Counted from the first letter of the stretch, positions 44,784 to 53,901 are shown. The stretch is 64,000 bases of DNA from Marinomonas primoryensis (GCF_013372285.1 NZ_CP054301.1:124001-188000); one strand, 5' to 3'. Notes: a model not told the origin generated them from the sequence alone. Program-made: numbers and translations.

Positions 44784-45509
44784 GTGGATTTGTCATTGGC
44801 TGTGTTGTTTTTGGCTGGTTTGATTACCGGCTTTTCAAAATTTTCAGTCGGCGGAATGGGATTGCTGGTGTTGCCGATTGTGATGATTGCGTTTCCTGGC
44901 CCTGAGGCGCTGGGCGTCTTGTTGCCGCTTTATATCATTACCGATTTAATGGCGATTGCCAGTTATAGAAGCAAAATTGATTGGTCTGTTTTAGCGCGAT
45001 TTCTTCCCTTGGCTTTTTTGGGGGTATTTGTAGGAAGTTACTTTTTGGCCAATGTCGACGCCGATCAATTTCTGACCTTCCTCGGCGTGACCATTATCGC
45101 GATGATTGGATTGGGGCTTTACCTCGACTTTCGTCCTGCTGCGTTTATGCGTAAGCCTTGGGCGGCCTATTCAATGGGGTTCTTTGGCGGCGTGATTAGT
45201 ATGATCGCCAATGCTGCGGGGCCGATTTTTAGCTTATTTTTACTAGAGCAAAAATTGGAGAAAGCCTCGTATGTCAGCACTCGGGCATGGGCGTTTTTCA
45301 TTATTAATCTGGTGAAATTGCCTTTTTACATCGGCCTCGGTTTATTGTCGGTCGAGAGTACAGAAGCCAGCTTATACGCGATTCCAGGGCTGATCATTGG
45401 CTCGTTTATTGGTTTTCATTTCTTGAAGAAAGTGAACCCAATCCAGTTCAAGTGGATGATCCGTATTATGTCGGCCCTGGCGGCGTTTAAGCTGTTTCTG
45501 TTTTCTTAA
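44784..45509 (+). CDS. TauE/SafE family membrane permease
   Basis: 241 residues with a GTG start behind a clear AAGGAGGA ribosome site. It has about eight helices and the TauE/SafE glycine motifs: LITGFSKFSVGGMGLLVLP near the start and GFFGGVISMIANAAGPIFSL in the second half. It probably exports a small anionic compound such as sulfite or an organic acid in response to the divergent LysR protein. It is not a close copy of the TauE/SafE protein at 3934. Its end is 5 bp from a convergent permease gene. Confidence 0.82.
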   Translation: MDLSLAVLFLAGLITGFSKFSVGGMGLLVLPIVMIAFPGPEALGVLLPLYIITDLMAIASYRSKIDWSVLARFLPLAFLGVFVGSYFLANVDADQFLTFLGVTIIAMIGLGLYLDFRPAAFMRKPWAAYSMGFFGGVISMIANAAGPIFSLFLLEQKLEKASYVSTRAWAFFIINLVKLPFYIGLGLLSVESTEASLYAIPGLIIGSFIGFHFLKKVNPIQFKWMIRIMSALAAFKLFLFS

Positions 45510-45514
45510 CGTGA

Positions 45515-46366
45515 TTATTTCCCCAGTTTAGACAGCATCTCAGGACGCATGAACTTATGAATAATCACCATAAATAAGATAGAAGGCACGAGCAAAATCA
45601 AGGCGGTAATAGACGCAATTTGATAATTGCCTTCCATACTGGCGGTATAAAGTAAAAGTGGCAGAGTGCTGATGTTTGGGGCCCCGACAAAGAAGGTGCC
45701 AGTGAATTCATCTAATGATTCTAAGAAGACAAAAATGCAGCTCGCCACAAGACCCGGAGCCGCTTGAGGGAGAACGATATGGAAGAAGGTATAAAAAGGT
45801 CCAGCGCCTAAGTTTCGAGACGCACGTTCTAGCATAGGATCTGTTGAGCTGAACGCCGCCACACTGATCCAAATCGAAAACATCAAACCATGCACGCTGT
45901 GTACTAATATCACGCCCAACAAAGTACCGTTCAGTCCGAAGTCGTAAAAAAGACGGGCAATGTTCATGTATACAGTGAGATTTGGAAACGCCTGTGGAAT
46001 CAAAAACAACAGCATCCAAAAGACTCGAAATGGCATGCTCTGTTTTGACAGCGCATAACCCGCTGGTACAGAAACCAACAAGCAAACGAGGACGGTTAAA
46101 ACCGCAATCAATAAGCTGGTGAGCAAGGAGCTGGACACGTCGCTGTAAGGGTTAAAGACTTGATGCCAATACTTGAATCCCCATTGCGTTGGCAGTGAAT
46201 GCGGGAAGTACCAAGTTTCTGTTACTGTCCAAATTAATAGGTTGACGATCGGGCCAAACAGGACCAAGGCGAGCAGTAATATAAACAAGCTTTGTAGCCA
46301 GAAATTCAGGCGCAAAGAGCGGACGCTCAAACGGTCAAATAGACTTGAGTTTCGTGTAGTGCTCAT
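45515..46366 (-). CDS. ABC importer permease (second subunit)
   Basis: 283 residues from ATG 46366, whose A is shared with the TGA stop of the upstream permease gene; the frame extends to 46426 but would overlap more. Six helices and the EAA-like loop ERASRNLGAGPFYTFFHIVLPQA in two blocks identify a PotC/UgpE-like subunit. It forms the channel with the product of the preceding gene. It is the last gene of the four-gene transport operon 45515-49556. Confidence 0.87.
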   Translation of the reverse strand: MSTTRNSSLFDRLSVRSLRLNFWLQSLFILLLALVLFGPIVNLLIWTVTETWYFPHSLPTQWGFKYWHQVFNPYSDVSSSLLTSLLIAVLTVLVCLLVSVPAGYALSKQSMPFRVFWMLLFLIPQAFPNLTVYMNIARLFYDFGLNGTLLGVILVHSVHGLMFSIWISVAAFSSTDPMLERASRNLGAGPFYTFFHIVLPQAAPGLVASCIFVFLESLDEFTGTFFVGAPNISTLPLLLYTASMEGNYQIASITALILLVPSILFMVIIHKFMRPEMLSKLGK

Positions 46367-47214
46367 CAAACAGCTCCTTTTTCTTTTAGATTCTGACGAA
46401 GGTAAAACCAAGCCAAGCCAGCGCAAATGGCATACGACACCAAACCAAGCGCATTCGCGACGTGATAATCGCCGTAGGAATTAATTCGAAACGCCATGTC
46501 TGCGGTCATCATGGTCGGAGAACCTGTGCCAATCATTAGAGGAACCGACAGCACGGACATAATAGTGACAGTGGATAACACCATGGCTACACCAATACTT
46601 GGCGTAATTTGCGGCAAGATGATTTGAAATAAAATGCGAAAACGAGACGCGCCTAAATTACGGGCGGCACGTATTTGTGAATCGTCCAACGCCGCCATCG
46701 CACCAGAGATTAACAAAGTAGAAAAAGCCATTTGCTTCCAAACAAACGTAATAATAATGCCCGTCCAACCAAGGAAGGACACGGTTTCCATTGGTGTTAA
46801 CAAGCCCGCTTCAATAAAGGCGTTATTCATCAGGCCATTCTTGGCTAAAAAAGTCCGCATCATTTGTGCAGTGACAATGAAGGGAATAAACAAAGGCAAG
46901 CGATAAAGAAAACCCAGCAAGCCGACTAAAATACGGAACGGCGACAGGGTAATTAGCGCCGCAATGGAAATCGATAAAACCGCTAAAATAGACACCGAAA
47001 TCAGCACAATGAAAACGGTAAAGAGCATGTCTTTTGAATACAATTCAAAGGCTTTATGTAGATGAATTAATGTAAAGCCACCTTCGTCCAAGGTCACGGC
47101 GGAATAGAGCGAGAAACACAAAGGGTATAAAAAGAAGATACCGACCATGAGTGCAGCGGGTGCGACCAGCCAAAGGTTATGTGATGTCGTTTGACGCATA
47201 TTTCTTTTTTCCAA
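46366..47214 (-). CDS. ABC importer permease (first subunit)
   Basis: 277-282 residues; ATG 47199 (MRQTTSHNLWLVAP) or 47214. Six helices, with the first at about residues 15-35, and the EAA-like loop DDSQIRAARNLGASRFRILFQIILPQI in two blocks. PotB/UgpA-like. Its stop shares one base with the next permease start, so the two subunits are coupled. A perfect hairpin lies between this gene and the binding-protein gene upstream. Confidence 0.87.
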   Translation of the reverse strand: MEKRNMRQTTSHNLWLVAPAALMVGIFFLYPLCFSLYSAVTLDEGGFTLIHLHKAFELYSKDMLFTVFIVLISVSILAVLSISIAALITLSPFRILVGLLGFLYRLPLFIPFIVTAQMMRTFLAKNGLMNNAFIEAGLLTPMETVSFLGWTGIIITFVWKQMAFSTLLISGAMAALDDSQIRAARNLGASRFRILFQIILPQITPSIGVAMVLSTVTIMSVLSVPLMIGTGSPTMMTADMAFRINSYGDYHVANALGLVSYAICAGLAWFYLRQNLKEKGAV

Positions 47215-47234
47215 TAACGAACACGGGATAAAAT

Positions 47235-47260
47235 CGCCCTGAGCAAAATAACTCAGGGCG
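47235..47260 (-). terminator. intercistronic hairpin after the binding-protein gene
   Basis: CGCCCTGAG (47235-47243) and CTCAGGGCG (47252-47260) make a perfect 9-bp stem with an 8-nt loop. On the minus strand it is followed by ATTTTATCC. It separates the binding-protein gene from the permease genes. Confidence 0.7.
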
Positions 47261-47309
47261 TTAGTCGAGTGATGAATGCACTCAATGGCTCAACTAGATA
47301 CTCAATAAC

Positions 47310-48458
47310 CTAGTTAGAAACGTTACGTTCGTAACCTTCTTTGATGTCGTCAAAATAAGGTCCGATTGGGAAACTCTTACCGTATTTTGCTAAATCGCTT
47401 GGTGTGATTTCGGCAAAAAGCTTTTCCCATGTTGCGCTGTCTAGCTTGCTCTTCACTTGTTCAGCATCAATACCTGGGTACCAGTTAAAGCGTTTTACAA
47501 TGCCTTCGGCCTGTATTTCTGGGCTTGTTGCTAGTTCGATAAATTCACGAGCAAGCTCTGGGTGTGCGGCTTTTGTTGGCGTCACGTAGTACATAGGTTG
47601 GCCAGGCATGCCTGGGGCGATCAAAGATAATTTCATTGATGGTGGGATTTTGCCCTGCTCTTTCCAGCTGTAGAACATATCGACCCAAACAGGCCCCATG
47701 AAAATTTCGCCACGATTTAACATATCCAATGTGCCAGCGTTGCCTGGTGTAAAGGTGATGTTCTTGTTGAAATCTTTAAGGTCTGCGAAGGCTTTGTCCC
47801 ATGATGCAGCGACATTTTTGTCATAAGGCGCGCTGGAAAGCGTGTCTGCTTTGGTACCGTAGGCATAAATCCAACCGGTTACAAAGCTCACCCCTGACAT
47901 GCCGTTTTTAATGCCGTTGTAGCCAAAGGACTTTGGATGCTTTTGCGTCCATGTGACGAGTTCGTCATAAGACGTTGGTGGGTTGGTCACGAAATCACTG
48001 TTGTAAGCGATGGCGGTTTGGCTATGAAACATCGGCATGACATAGCCTTCTACGTTTACGCCAAGCGCATTTATAGCACTGTCACGAGTGACCATTTTAC
48101 CTGTTTTGATGTCTGTTCGATATTTTGAAAGCAGACCACCTTCCACCATCTCGCCACCAATCTTTTGGTGAACAACAGCAACATCAATGTCCCAAGAATC
48201 CAAGCCGCTGCTGTTTTGTGCTGACAGCTTTTCTTTGATTTTATGAGAACCTGCATCGCCAGGGCCTGTGCCTACGACATTCACTTTTACGCCTGGATGT
48301 GACGCCTCAAATTTTGGGGCGAGGTACGTTTTTACGTAGTCGACCATATTTTGACCGCCGGCAGAAACCACATTTAATGTGGTCTGTGCGTGTGCAAAAC
48401 CTGAAAATTGGGTAAGACCAATGGCGGCAAGTACAGCTATCTTCGTTTTATAGAACAT
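47310..48458 (-). CDS. ABC importer periplasmic binding protein
   Basis: 382 residues. The signal peptide ends SGFAHA|QTTLN. The mature protein is a family-1 solute-binding protein with SHPGVKVNVVGTGPGDAGSHK, GLLSKYRT and a PVWVDMFYSW block; it resembles polyamine/glycerol-3-phosphate/iron-like binding proteins without a clear ligand signature. The operon also encodes an MBL-fold hydrolase and an IMPase across the divergent promoter, so a phosphodiester or phosphate ester is the favoured ligand (inference). Confidence 0.83.
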   Translation of the reverse strand: MFYKTKIAVLAAIGLTQFSGFAHAQTTLNVVSAGGQNMVDYVKTYLAPKFEASHPGVKVNVVGTGPGDAGSHKIKEKLSAQNSSGLDSWDIDVAVVHQKIGGEMVEGGLLSKYRTDIKTGKMVTRDSAINALGVNVEGYVMPMFHSQTAIAYNSDFVTNPPTSYDELVTWTQKHPKSFGYNGIKNGMSGVSFVTGWIYAYGTKADTLSSAPYDKNVAASWDKAFADLKDFNKNITFTPGNAGTLDMLNRGEIFMGPVWVDMFYSWKEQGKIPPSMKLSLIAPGMPGQPMYYVTPTKAAHPELAREFIELATSPEIQAEGIVKRFNWYPGIDAEQVKSKLDSATWEKLFAEITPSDLAKYGKSFPIGPYFDDIKEGYERNVSN

Positions 48459-48470
48459 GGTTTATCCTCA

Positions 48471-49556
48471 TTAATTTGACTGAAATGGCATGGTTGTTTG
48501 AAACACTGAATGCTCAACGTCTTGAGCGTAAATATGCAGTGCATCGGGTAGGACACGTAAAGTCACGGGAGTCTGTTCAGACAGGTTTTGATCATGTTCT
48601 GCCTGTATTGTGTGCTTCCCGCAGCGCACACTAATTCGATAATTATTGCCAAAAAACGCACTTTGCTCGACGACACCTTTGATGATTAAGCCATTGTTGC
48701 TTAAGTCGTTTTCGGGGCCTTTTTGAGTTGAGAGCGAAACGTTTTCACTACGAAAATACACACTCGAGGGTTTGCTTGGATTGTCTAGCTGACCGCCAAG
48801 GTTTAAAGCGAAAGCGTCGTCCGATAATGGCCAGTCGATATGATTGTCTGCGCCCATAAAATCGGCCACAAAAGGCGTACTTGGGTGATGGTAAATTTCT
48901 TCTGGCGTCCCAATCTGTTCGATTCGACCTTGATTTAATACCGCAATGCGATCCGCCATGACTAAGGCTTCTTCTTGGTCATGGGTGACGATCAGCGAAG
49001 TAAAACCAAGTTGTTTCTGCAACGCTTTGATCTCGTGGCGTACGCTCAACCTGACTTTGGCGTCTAAGTTGGAAAGCGGCTCATCAAGCACCAATACATC
49101 GGGACGAATCGCCAACGCTCGCGCCAAGGCGACACGTTGACGCTGTCCGCCAGACAGTGCGGTGACTTTTTCGTTTTCTAATCCGTTAAGTTTTACGATG
49201 TCTAACAATTCCGCCACGCGAACGTCTATCTCCGCGCGTTTTATTTTTTTCACTTTTAGGCCGTAGGCAATATTTTGTGACACCGTCATATGAGGCCATA
49301 GTGCGTAGTTTTGAAAGACCATGGTGATGTTGCGTTTTTCAGCGGGCAATTGAGAGATGGCACGCTGACCGGAGAAGATTTCACCGTGACTGACGGGAAC
49401 AAAACCACACAGCGCATTCAACAACGTGGTTTTTCCACAGCCGGATGGGCCAAGTAAGGCAATCATTTCTCCTTGCTCGACGTGTAGGTTGATGTTGTTC
49501 AAGATCAACTTATTACCGTAGCCCGCTTGTAGATTTTCTATTTGTAAGTGCGCCAT
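48471..49556 (-). CDS. ABC importer ATPase with TOBE domain
   Basis: 361 residues from ATG 49556 (frame open to 49574). Walker A GPSGCGKTT, signature [15 protein letters not shown], Walker [13 protein letters not shown] and switch IVTHDQEEAL are intact. The C-terminal TOBE region (about 240-350) is typical of PotA/FbpC. It is the first gene of this transport operon, 12 bp before the binding-protein gene, which is an unusual order. The shared divergent spacer holds a perfect palindrome. Confidence 0.88.
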   Translation of the reverse strand: MAHLQIENLQAGYGNKLILNNINLHVEQGEMIALLGPSGCGKTTLLNALCGFVPVSHGEIFSGQRAISQLPAEKRNITMVFQNYALWPHMTVSQNIAYGLKVKKIKRAEIDVRVAELLDIVKLNGLENEKVTALSGGQRQRVALARALAIRPDVLVLDEPLSNLDAKVRLSVRHEIKALQKQLGFTSLIVTHDQEEALVMADRIAVLNQGRIEQIGTPEEIYHHPSTPFVADFMGADNHIDWPLSDDAFALNLGGQLDNPSKPSSVYFRSENVSLSTQKGPENDLSNNGLIIKGVVEQSAFFGNNYRISVRCGKHTIQAEHDQNLSEQTPVTLRVLPDALHIYAQDVEHSVFQTTMPFQSN

Positions 49557-49615
49557 GCCTTGCTCCAAGTGCAATAAAACGTTTGCCGGAGATTTTTTTC
49601 ACTTTTTTTCATGAA

Positions 49616-49631
49616 ATGAACACGTGTTCAT
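49616..49631. promoter_or_regulatory. perfect 16-bp palindrome in divergent promoter region
   Basis: ATGAACACGTGTTCAT is its own reverse complement and has a central CG like LacI-family operators. It lies 60 bp before the ATPase start on one side and 106 bp before the MBL hydrolase start on the other, so one bound LacI protein (gene at 50560) could control both operons. Confidence 0.7.
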
Positions 49632-49736
49632 CGTTCTGTAAAAAAAATGCAATCTATAACCGACATGATGGGTGCCTACTTTGTCGGATCTTTATGACAA
49701 TTTAATTAAACTAAAAAGACATCTTGGTGAGACAGT

Positions 49737-50555
49737 ATGAAAATTGACGTGATTGGTTGTGGTAGCGCGTTTTCTCAGCGCAACAATACTTCTTCCATTA
49801 GGATCATCGATTCACAGCAAAACCAATGGCTCATCGACTGTGGACCGACGGTGCCAAGAGCCATTTGGCAGCGTGATATTGGCGTGAATGACATACAGGT
49901 AATTTATTTTACGCATATCCATCCTGATCACAGTTCTGGGTTAGCGGCACTGATTAATCAGTGGAAAAGCTTTCAACGCACTGAGCCGTTGACAATTTTT
50001 TGCCAAGCAGAACAACGAAAGCCATTGGAAGCGTTGGTGGCATTGTCGGTTTGGCCTGAAACAGAGGTGTGCTTTGAGATTCATTGGCAGGATATTCATG
50101 ATGCTTTTGAGTGGAAGCATTGGCAGATTCGCACCGCCAATACACAACATGAAATGGCCAATCGAGCGATTCGAATTGAGATTGACCAGCAAACAGTATT
50201 TTTTAGCGGCGACGGACGACCAACGGCCGCCAGCCAAGCATTAATGCTTGGTGCTGATATCGCTTTTCAAGAATGTGCGTCTTTTGATGCTTTGCCAACA
50301 GACTCTTCCCATGGAGATTTCCCCGACTGTGAACGATTACTAGCACAGACGAGCGCCAAAGCGCTGGGTATTTATCATTGCTTTGATGCGGCGATTCCTA
50401 GTCTGCTTGATGCTGTTCGGCATACGCCCAACTTATTTGTCAGCCAAGACGGTTTGGTTATTGATTTGGACGATGATAACTATGTTCAGCACACGCTGGA
50501 TTCTACCTCAGTCGGTTCTATTCCGCTGGGCTCAGCTTCAACAGAAAAGGGATAG
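49737..50555 (+). CDS. metallo-beta-lactamase-fold phosphodiesterase-like hydrolase
   Basis: 272 residues. The metal motif THIHPDHSSG (His60, His62, Asp64, His65), a later SGDGRPT and the C-terminal YHCF block match the RNase Z / PhnP / cyclic phosphodiesterase branch of the MBL superfamily. No RNA-binding exosite arm is present, so a small-molecule phosphodiesterase such as PhnP is more likely than tRNA processing. It heads the operon MBL - LacI - IMPase, divergent from an ABC importer. A diester opened here could be passed to the IMPase (inference). Confidence 0.8.
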   Translation: MKIDVIGCGSAFSQRNNTSSIRIIDSQQNQWLIDCGPTVPRAIWQRDIGVNDIQVIYFTHIHPDHSSGLAALINQWKSFQRTEPLTIFCQAEQRKPLEALVALSVWPETEVCFEIHWQDIHDAFEWKHWQIRTANTQHEMANRAIRIEIDQQTVFFSGDGRPTAASQALMLGADIAFQECASFDALPTDSSHGDFPDCERLLAQTSAKALGIYHCFDAAIPSLLDAVRHTPNLFVSQDGLVIDLDDDNYVQHTLDSTSVGSIPLGSASTEKG

Positions 50556-50559
50556 AAAA

Positions 50560-51609
50560 TTGACGAATACTCGAAAAAGAGGCTCAGTCACGGCGGAAGA
50601 TGTCGCAAAACTCGCTGGTGTCTCGCGCGCGGCCGTGTCTCGTACATTCAGTAATAACGGCAGTGTCGCGCGCGAGACGCGCGAAAAAATAGTCAAAGCC
50701 GCCAATGAACTCGGCTATCAAGTGAATTTCTTGGCGCAAGGGTTAAACCGCAAACGCAGTCAGTTAATCGGCGTTGTGGTCGCGCGCTTAAGTGATCCTT
50801 TTCGCAGTAGTTTGCTAGAAGGCTTATTGAGCGAAATCCAACGAAAGGGTTATCAAGCGCTGGTAACGGAGGTGCGAGATGATGACGAATTAGAAATGAC
50901 CATTCGACGTTTTACGCAATTTCGAGTGTCTGGGGTGATTGTCACATCGGGGCAGCCGCCAGCGAATTTAGTCAAAGAGTGTGTTCAACACAATATTCCT
51001 GTCGTTGGCATTAATCGTCATATGGACATTCCCGACGTGGATTTTGTTTGTTCGGATAACCAGATGGCGGCGGTGCTCGTATCGGAGCAATTGATTCGCT
51101 CTGGTTGTTCTCGTGTGGGTTGGTTGAACTATGAAAATTCGACGTGGTCTGGCATTAATCGAGGCGACCTTTTTCGTCACATGATGATTGAAGAGCATGC
51201 TTTTGATGTGTCTGATTTTTTGGAAATAACCGCGCAAGCCGATGGCTACGAAGGCGGCAGAAAAGCCGCTCATGTTTTTTGTGAGCAAGGAAAACGCGTC
51301 GATGGTATTTTTTGCGCCAACGCTCAACTCGCGTGCGGTTTTTTAGATGGCATGCGTGAAAATGGCTTTGATGCGCCAAACGATTTTCACATAATTGGTT
51401 TTGATAACACGCTTCAAACGACGCAATACAGCTACCGATTAACAACGATTCATCAAGACGTACAGCAAACCGCACAGCGGGTTTTGACTTGCTTGGAAGC
51501 ACGAGGACAAGATCCACATATTCGTCAGCGTTTCGAAGAAATTCCCGTCAAATTAATGATTAGAAACACATCTCCAGATGTGGATTCGATTAATAAAAGG
51601 ATGCCATAG
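50560..51609 (+). CDS. LacI-family regulator of the second phospho-compound module
   Basis: 349 residues with a TTG start at 50560, chosen because an AAAAGGGA ribosome site precedes it and the helix-turn-helix (TAEDVAKLAGVSRAAVSRTF) begins 13 residues later; the frame is open further upstream inside the MBL gene. The effector domain has GVIVTSGQPP and IIGFDNTLQTTQY. Rather similar to the regulator at 33837. It likely binds the palindrome 49616-49631 and controls both divergent operons. Confidence 0.85.
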   Translation: MTNTRKRGSVTAEDVAKLAGVSRAAVSRTFSNNGSVARETREKIVKAANELGYQVNFLAQGLNRKRSQLIGVVVARLSDPFRSSLLEGLLSEIQRKGYQALVTEVRDDDELEMTIRRFTQFRVSGVIVTSGQPPANLVKECVQHNIPVVGINRHMDIPDVDFVCSDNQMAAVLVSEQLIRSGCSRVGWLNYENSTWSGINRGDLFRHMMIEEHAFDVSDFLEITAQADGYEGGRKAAHVFCEQGKRVDGIFCANAQLACGFLDGMRENGFDAPNDFHIIGFDNTLQTTQYSYRLTTIHQDVQQTAQRVLTCLEARGQDPHIRQRFEEIPVKLMIRNTSPDVDSINKRMP

Positions 51610-51610
51610 A

Positions 51611-52378
51611 ATGGAACATGAATACCAAATTTTAGAATCGGCAATTAAGAAAGCTGGAAAGCGTGCTCAGGTTATTCGCCAGTCTGGATTGTCGGTCACG
51701 GTCAAAGGACGACAAGATTTCGTTTCTGAAGCAGACGTGAGTGTAGAAAACGAGCTAAAAGAGGTGATCCATGCCTTGTTTCCTGAGGATGGTTTTTTAG
51801 GAGAAGAAAGTGGTTTGGTGCTAGGAACGGATACCAAGAAAAGTGGCGTTTGGGTGATCGATCCAATCGACGGTACAACAAACTACCTTCAAGGCATGGA
51901 CTATTGGTGTATTTCCGTCGCTTACGTGATTAATGACGTTATTCAACTTGGCTTTGTTTACGCACCGGACAGAGACGAATTTTTCTTTGCGCAGCGTGGT
52001 AAAGGCGCGTATCTAAATGGTGCTTCACTCACGATCCAAGAGCCTGAAAAGGGGCAAGCGATTATTGGCGTCGGGCGCTCTAATCGTCGGCCATTGCAGG
52101 CGTATTTTGATCTTCTTGCGGTGTTGGATACGAACAATGTCGAGCATCGACGTTTTGGCGCTGGCGCTTTAATGCTGGCTCATGTTGCTTCAGGGTTGGT
52201 GCATGGCTATTTCGAATCTCATCTCAATAGTTGGGATGCTCTAGCGGGTCTGTTACTGATTGAAGAGGCGGGAGGTCGAGTGCCTAACTTTCTTGAAAAT
52301 GATGGGTTATTGAATGGGAATCCAGTGTGGGCAGCGAGCTCACAGTTGTGGCTGGATTTGGATCATGTGCTTAATTAG
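51611..52378 (+). CDS. inositol-monophosphatase-family phosphatase
   Basis: 255 residues from ATG 51611, one base after the LacI stop. It carries GFLGEESG, VIDPIDGTTNYLQG and NSWDALAG, the three metal-binding motifs of Li-sensitive phosphomonoesterases. It is a paralogue of 28408-29214, sharing the motifs, the GFLGEE spacing and a closing GNP.. segment. It likely dephosphorylates the compound brought in by the neighbouring ABC importer after the MBL enzyme has acted. Cytoplasmic, no signal. Confidence 0.88.
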   Translation: MEHEYQILESAIKKAGKRAQVIRQSGLSVTVKGRQDFVSEADVSVENELKEVIHALFPEDGFLGEESGLVLGTDTKKSGVWVIDPIDGTTNYLQGMDYWCISVAYVINDVIQLGFVYAPDRDEFFFAQRGKGAYLNGASLTIQEPEKGQAIIGVGRSNRRPLQAYFDLLAVLDTNNVEHRRFGAGALMLAHVASGLVHGYFESHLNSWDALAGLLLIEEAGGRVPNFLENDGLLNGNPVWAASSQLWLDLDHVLN

Positions 52379-52497
52379 GTAAATAAAAAGCGCTGTACAA
52401 AAATCATACAAAAAATATTGGGCGTTATCTTGTTTTGTTTCGGGCTCTCGCGTGTCTATGTCTGTTGACCCTAAATATTATATAAGAATGCTCTTTA

Positions 52498-53901
52498 GTG
52501 GATATTTGTATGGATATAAACTCAAAGGATGACATTCGGTTAGAAGATGTTCTAAACACCACCCCTGTTGCCGTTGGTTGGTCTAGTGTTTCTTCCGGCC
52601 GTATTGAATACGTAAACAAGGCTTTTCGCGACCTTTTCGGTTATACCTTGGACGATATACCCAATATTGAAAGTTGGTATTCGAGTGTGTCATCAAAACC
52701 TCAATACTATCAAGACGTCATAGAGCCTTGGATCAAGGAATGCCAAGAAAGCGATGTCGCGCATGCATTAAAGACAATGCTGCATTGCAAAGATCGTTCG
52801 CTCAAGCAAGTCAGCGTGACTTTTTCATTAGTGGGAGATAAGCGGCTTTGGTACTTCAGTGATGTTACTGATTATTGCATTGCTGAAAAAAGACTGCGTG
52901 CTCGCAGTGAAATGCTCGAGATGGTCGCAAAGAGCTCTGCATTAAAAGATATTCTTAATGTTATTGTGAAACAGGTTCAACAAGAAAGCCCCTTCTCATT
53001 ATGCAGTGTTTTATTATTTGATAAAGCCAATCAATGTTTAAAACTCGGCGCTGCGCCGGATCTCCCAGATTTTTATAATAACGCGATTGATGGCATTAAA
53101 ATTGGTGCTAATGTTGGCTCTTGCGGTACCGCGGCTCACTTAGGTGAGCGTGTTATTGTTGACAACATTCATACGCATCGATATTGGAAAAACTTCACTC
53201 AGCTTGCTCGTGAAGCAGATGTTGCGGCTTGCTGGTCAGACCCTATTATGTCTTCTAAAGGCGACTTACTAGGCACCTTTGCTATTTATAAGCGTTTCCC
53301 TTCTTCTCCGACAGATAAAGACTTCGAACTTATTAACTTCGCGAGTAATTTGGCGAGTATTGCCATTGAGAACTTTAGGGTGCAGGAAGAGCTTGAGCGA
53401 AGAGCGCACTTCGATCATTTAACCGGACTGGCAAACCGGAGACAATTTTTTGAACAATGTGAAACTATTCTTAATCAATCGAAGGAAGCGCATTTATCTT
53501 TAGCGATTATGATGATGGATGTGGACCATTTTAAACAAGTAAACGATGATTATGGTCATAAATCGGGTGATTTAGCGCTACAAAAACTTGCAGAAACGAG
53601 CCTGTCTATCTTGCGGAAAGAAGATCTAATCGCCCGAATTGGAGGGGAAGAGTTCGCTATTTTATTGCCACTTACAGGGAAAAAAGAAGCCTTACTGATC
53701 GCTGAGAGGCTGCGTGCAAACATTGAAAATTGCAGCTTGTTCAGCCCAGATAACGAAAAGATTCATATTACAGTGTCGTTGGGCGTGGCGTTTAAACAAG
53801 GCGGTCGTTGTTCGGTCGATGAATTCTTAAATAAAGCAGATAAAGCCTTGTATAGATCCAAGGCGTTAGGGCGAAATTGTGTGTATCTTTTAGAGGATTG
53901 A
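52498..53901 (+). CDS. PAS-GAF-GGDEF diguanylate cyclase
   Basis: 463-467 residues; GTG 52498 or ATG 52510 may be the start. A PAS-like domain (about 15-125, with GRIEYVNKAFRDLFGY), a GAF domain (about 145-300, with GSCGTAAHLGERVIVDNI and WSDPI) and a GGDEF domain (about 310-467). The active site is GGEEF in ARIGGEEFAILL, and DVDHFKQVND is intact. It has no membrane segments, so it is a cytoplasmic sensor that makes cyclic di-GMP. The signal could be a small molecule or redox state bound by PAS or GAF. Confidence 0.9.
   Translation: MDICMDINSKDDIRLEDVLNTTPVAVGWSSVSSGRIEYVNKAFRDLFGYTLDDIPNIESWYSSVSSKPQYYQDVIEPWIKECQESDVAHALKTMLHCKDRSLKQVSVTFSLVGDKRLWYFSDVTDYCIAEKRLRARSEMLEMVAKSSALKDILNVIVKQVQQESPFSLCSVLLFDKANQCLKLGAAPDLPDFYNNAIDGIKIGANVGSCGTAAHLGERVIVDNIHTHRYWKNFTQLAREADVAACWSDPIMSSKGDLLGTFAIYKRFPSSPTDKDFELINFASNLASIAIENFRVQEELERRAHFDHLTGLANRRQFFEQCETILNQSKEAHLSLAIMMMDVDHFKQVNDDYGHKSGDLALQKLAETSLSILRKEDLIARIGGEEFAILLPLTGKKEALLIAERLRANIENCSLFSPDNEKIHITVSLGVAFKQGGRCSVDEFLNKADKALYRSKALGRNCVYLLED

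Noticed and set aside
50383-50559. LacI gene starting at 50383 inside the MBL gene
   Set aside because: The extra N-terminal stretch looks like a frame shadow of the MBL gene; TTG 50560 has a ribosome site and places the helix-turn-helix normally.
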